The notes beneath the pieces are model-generated. The model was not told the DNA's origin, did not search any database, and was given only the letters and a program-made list of their open reading frames with translations. The translations under genes and the position numbers were made by a program. From Pseudomonadota bacterium (GTDB taxonomy: Bacteria; Oederibacteriota; Muellerivitia; Muellerivitales; Muellerivitaceae), in contig JAJPJW010000174.1 of the NCBI GenBank assembly GCA_021324075.1, positions 1 to 38,186 on the forward strand: a stretch of 38,186 nucleotides of DNA, written 5' to 3'. Each line of letters starts with the position of its first letter. Position 1 is the stretch's first letter. Below are positions 35,028 to 38,186 of this stretch, piece after piece.

Positions 35028-38000
35028 ATGCCCGATCCAAAGGCCAAATCCCAGGATACGCCTTCCCGGCGTAAGCTCCTCTTTTTGGGGGGCGTTTTCC
35101 TCGCCGTTTTTTTCCTGCCCCTGACCGGTTGGGTCTTAAACCGTATCTTCCAGCCCCTGCCTTTCGCCGATGAGGACGCCGGGGAACCCCAAGCCTGGCT
35201 GAAAAGGGAACAGTGGCTGGCCCAAGGACGCAAGAGCCCCGACGGTCTTCCCGCGGCCGCCCATTGGCTTGCCGCCCTCCAGCAGGCCCAAAAGCTTCCC
35301 CTCGTCCGGGGAAGTTCCCTCCGCCGGCCTTCGGGCGCCCGGCCCCTGGCGGGGGCGCCTTCCGCCCCCCCGCCCCTCGGCGGCTGCGATTGGACCGAGC
35401 AGGGGCCTTCGCCCCTGGTGGACGCCACCTACGGCAAGGTCTCGGGGCGCGTGACCAATTTGACCCTGGACCTCACCAGCGACCCCACGGGCAACACCCT
35501 CTACCTGGCCGCGGCCTACGGCGGCGTCTGGAAGACCACCAACGGCCTTTCGTCCTCCCCCAGCTTCACGCCCATCAGCGACATCCACCAGAGCCTGGCC
35601 ATGGGGGCCGTCGGCGTGGACCCCAGCGTGTCACCCCCGATCCTTTACGTCGGCACGGGCGAGATCAACCAGGCGGCGGATTCCTATTACGGTACGGGCA
35701 TTATGAAATCCGTGGACGGCGGCGGCACCTGGACCCTCACCACCACGGCCAACTCCGGGGCCATCTCCCTCTTGGGGCTGGGCTTCTCCAAGATATTGGT
35801 GGACCCCGCCAACCCGGCCACGGTCCTGGCCGGCGCGGCCTTCTCCATCTGCTGTGACCCGGGCATCAACCAGACCAATATGGGGCTTTACATCTCCACC
35901 GACGCAGGCAACAGCTGGACCCACCAGGCCACCATCGGCAGCCATTCCTGCACCGACCTGGTCTACGACCCTTCCAACCAGACCTATTACGCGGGCATCC
36001 GGGGCGTGGGCATCTACAAGTCGGTGGACCACGGCACCACCTGGACGCTCTGTGCCTCGCCCTTCGTGGGAGGCACCCCGCCCACCTTGTCCAACTTCGG
36101 CCGGGTTTCCTTGGCCGTTCGGGGGGGCAAGTTGTGGGCTCTTTTTACGGAAAGCATTACCTTTGATCTTTCCACACCCACTTCGGGACAAGACACGGGC
36201 CTGGCCGAGTCGGATGACAACGGCGCCACCTGGAACCCGGTGGGGGTGCCCAACGTCCCCGGCGGCAGCCTGGTGAACGCGGGGTTTGTCGGAGGCCAAC
36301 CTCAAGGTCAATACGACCAATACCTGGCCGCGCCCCCCGGCTCCACGGCGCTTGTGGCCGGCGGTATCGACCTGTGGAAGGCCAATATCGTCAATGGCAC
36401 CTCCACTACCTGGACGAACCTCAGCAACGCCTACACGGGCAGCCCCAGCAGCCACCCCGACCAGCACGCCTTCGCCGCGGTCAACGCCAATACCTGGTAC
36501 ATGGGCAACGACGGCGGGGTCTGGTCCACCACCAACGCGGGCGGCAGCATCAACGACCTCAATACCGACCTGGGCACGATCCAATACGTGAGCGTGAGCC
36601 CCGACCCCGCTTCCGCCACGGCCTTCATCGGCGGCGCCCAGGACAACGGCACCTCCCGGACCGCCGGGGGGCTTACCTGGCACGAAGCCTTCGGCGGGGA
36701 CGGCGGCTACACGGACGTCAACCCTTCCACACTGGGCCAGTATTACGGCGAGCATTTCCGCGTAGGACTTTACCGCGTGGACAACTTCGGCTCGGCCTTC
36801 GTGACGGTGGTTGATGGTTCGACGATTACTGACTATTCGGCCTTTTATACTCCATATAAGGTCATCCCCGGAGCGGGTCCCACAGTCGTTTATGGAACCA
36901 CGCGCGTTTGGGAAGGGCCGGGTACGGCTTCTCTTGGTGCGGGATGGAACCCCATCAGCCCGTTCCTTATCGGCAACAATGAGGGTCAGTTTATTAACGG
37001 CCTCGATGTGGCGCCCAGCAATTCCAACTATATTTATGCGGCTTTCAGCGATCTGAATGCGGGGAATTACACCGTTTTTATGACGGCCAACGGGGGCGGC
37101 AGTTGGACCAATATCTCGGCCGGGCTTCCCGGTACCCGCCCGGTCAGGGGCATCTCGGTGGACCCCACGAACCCCCTCAAGGCCTACCTGGGGGTGCAGG
37201 GTTTCGCCCTGGCTAACGGGTCGGGACACGTCTTTGAGACGACCAATGGTGGGACTTCCTGGACCGACATCACCGGCTCCCTGCCCGACGCGCCGGTCAA
37301 CAGCGTCCTGGTGGACCCCCAGTTCCCGGGCGACCTTTACGTGGGGACGGACGTGGGGGTTTTCGTAACCCAGGACAACGGCACCACCTGGTCCCGGATG
37401 GGGAACCAGCTTCCCGATTCGGCGGTCTTCCAGCTCAAACTCTCGGTCACCTGTCCCCGCGTGCTCTCGGCTTCCACCTATGGACGGGGAGCCTGGACCA
37501 TCTGCCCCCTGGATAATCCCAACTGTCCCACCAACACCCCGACCGACACCCCCAGCCCCACCGCCAGCTTCACCCCCACCTCCACCCCGACCGCCACGGC
37601 CACCACCAGCTTCACCCCGACCCTCACGCCGAGCCTTACCCCAACCTTCACCACCACTTTGAGCCCCACCGCCACCCCCACCCAAACCACGACCGCCACT
37701 CCTACCCTGACCCCGAGCGTGACGCCGACGCCGACCATTCCCAACACCTTGGCGCCCGTCATTTGGCCCAATCCCCTGCAAGGGGGTATTACGGCACCCC
37801 AACTCCAGCTTTCCTTCGCCACGACCGTCCACTCGCTCCAAATCAAGGTTTTCACCACCTCCTTCCGGAAGGTGAAAGAGTGGGACAGCCAGGAAATTCC
37901 CGCGGGCGTCCGCACACTGCCCTGGGACGCCGTGGACCAGAACGGAACGTCGCTCGCCAACGGCCTCTACTATGTGGTGGTGCAGGCGGACACCAACCGT

Positions 38001-38030
38001 TGGGTGGTGAAGTGGCTGATCTTGCGCTGA
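35028..38030 (+). CDS. Secreted BNR/VPS10-like beta-propeller protein with Thr/Pro linker and C-terminal putative sorting domain
   Basis: Repeats such as GIMKSVDGGGTWTLTT, GLYISTDAGNSWTHQ, GIYKSVDHGTTWTLC, VFVTQDNGTTWSRMG; linker TPTDTPSPTASFTPTST...; C-terminal WPNP...KVFTTSFRKVKEW...ANGLYYVVVQA. Confidence 0.85.
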   Translation: MPDPKAKSQDTPSRRKLLFLGGVFLAVFFLPLTGWVLNRIFQPLPFADEDAGEPQAWLKREQWLAQGRKSPDGLPAAAHWLAALQQAQKLPLVRGSSLRRPSGARPLAGAPSAPPPLGGCDWTEQGPSPLVDATYGKVSGRVTNLTLDLTSDPTGNTLYLAAAYGGVWKTTNGLSSSPSFTPISDIHQSLAMGAVGVDPSVSPPILYVGTGEINQAADSYYGTGIMKSVDGGGTWTLTTTANSGAISLLGLGFSKILVDPANPATVLAGAAFSICCDPGINQTNMGLYISTDAGNSWTHQATIGSHSCTDLVYDPSNQTYYAGIRGVGIYKSVDHGTTWTLCASPFVGGTPPTLSNFGRVSLAVRGGKLWALFTESITFDLSTPTSGQDTGLAESDDNGATWNPVGVPNVPGGSLVNAGFVGGQPQGQYDQYLAAPPGSTALVAGGIDLWKANIVNGTSTTWTNLSNAYTGSPSSHPDQHAFAAVNANTWYMGNDGGVWSTTNAGGSINDLNTDLGTIQYVSVSPDPASATAFIGGAQDNGTSRTAGGLTWHEAFGGDGGYTDVNPSTLGQYYGEHFRVGLYRVDNFGSAFVTVVDGSTITDYSAFYTPYKVIPGAGPTVVYGTTRVWEGPGTASLGAGWNPISPFLIGNNEGQFINGLDVAPSNSNYIYAAFSDLNAGNYTVFMTANGGGSWTNISAGLPGTRPVRGISVDPTNPLKAYLGVQGFALANGSGHVFETTNGGTSWTDITGSLPDAPVNSVLVDPQFPGDLYVGTDVGVFVTQDNGTTWSRMGNQLPDSAVFQLKLSVTCPRVLSASTYGRGAWTICPLDNPNCPTNTPTDTPSPTASFTPTSTPTATATTSFTPTLTPSLTPTFTTTLSPTATPTQTTTATPTLTPSVTPTPTIPNTLAPVIWPNPLQGGITAPQLQLSFATTVHSLQIKVFTTSFRKVKEWDSQEIPAGVRTLPWDAVDQNGTSLANGLYYVVVQADTNRWVVKWLILR

Positions 38031-38053
38031 TTTTTGGATCAAAAGACTTGTTA

Positions 38054-38179
38054 GCCACAGATGCATGGGATTCATGGGATAGACAAAAGATCCACCGACA
38101 TCCTTTTTTCAAAAATGAAGTTGTATCAATTTGTTGCTTTTGGTTTTGAGCCATCCCATGAATCCCATGCATCTGTGGC
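38054..38179. repeat. Long inverted-repeat (MITE/REP-like) element, copy 2
   Basis: Perfect 27-nt arms GCCACAGATGCATGGGATTCATGGGAT / ATCCCATGAATCCCATGCATCTGTGGC, 72-nt spacer. Confidence 0.92.
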
Positions 38180-38186
38180 AAAATTG

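Noticed and set aside
37852-38181. Minus-strand ORF MPQMHGIHGMAQNQ... and 6047-6439 ORF ending MHTDKHGWEKIFRI
   Set aside because: These translate the inverted-repeat elements; typical spurious ORFs across such repeats.

Overview
The window is gene-dense, high-GC bacterial chromosome with no phage, transposase, CRISPR or tRNA/rRNA genes that I can support. I call 36 coding regions. Recognisable ones include a DUF2723 (GT117-like) membrane protein, a YfhO-family membrane protein, two further GT-C-like polytopic proteins, a double-length ThyX-like protein, a HAD phosphatase, MqnD, a GIY-YIG protein, an SBBP-repeat protein, a NUDIX-DUF309 fusion, QueG, MtnD/MtnB, a MoeB-rhodanese protein, galactokinase plus a sugar nucleotidyltransferase, an O-methyltransferase, a 2Fe-2S ferredoxin, a gamma-carbonic-anhydrase-like hexapeptide protein, Bcp, a degenerate sigma54-type AAA+ regulator, isocitrate dehydrogenase and a BNR/VPS10-like secreted protein. 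The most unusual signals are: (1) a degenerate heptanucleotide array (CAG + four YYBRCRG units) found at three loci, each 1-3 nt after a stop codon and in the orientation of the gene; (2) two long hairpin elements with the same GCCACAGATGCA tips but co-varying inner arms, each 20-23 nt after a stop codon; (3) a homologous C-terminal domain plus Thr/Pro-rich linker on two unrelated secreted beta-propeller proteins, near several GT-C-like membrane proteins, suggesting a secretion/glycosylation module; (4) a bEBP-like regulator lacking GAFTGA and the Walker B Glu; (5) a ThyX-like protein whose signature motif appears split between its two halves; (6) leader hairpins that could sequester Shine-Dalgarno sequences. 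All functional calls come from reading motifs by eye; no database searches were run.
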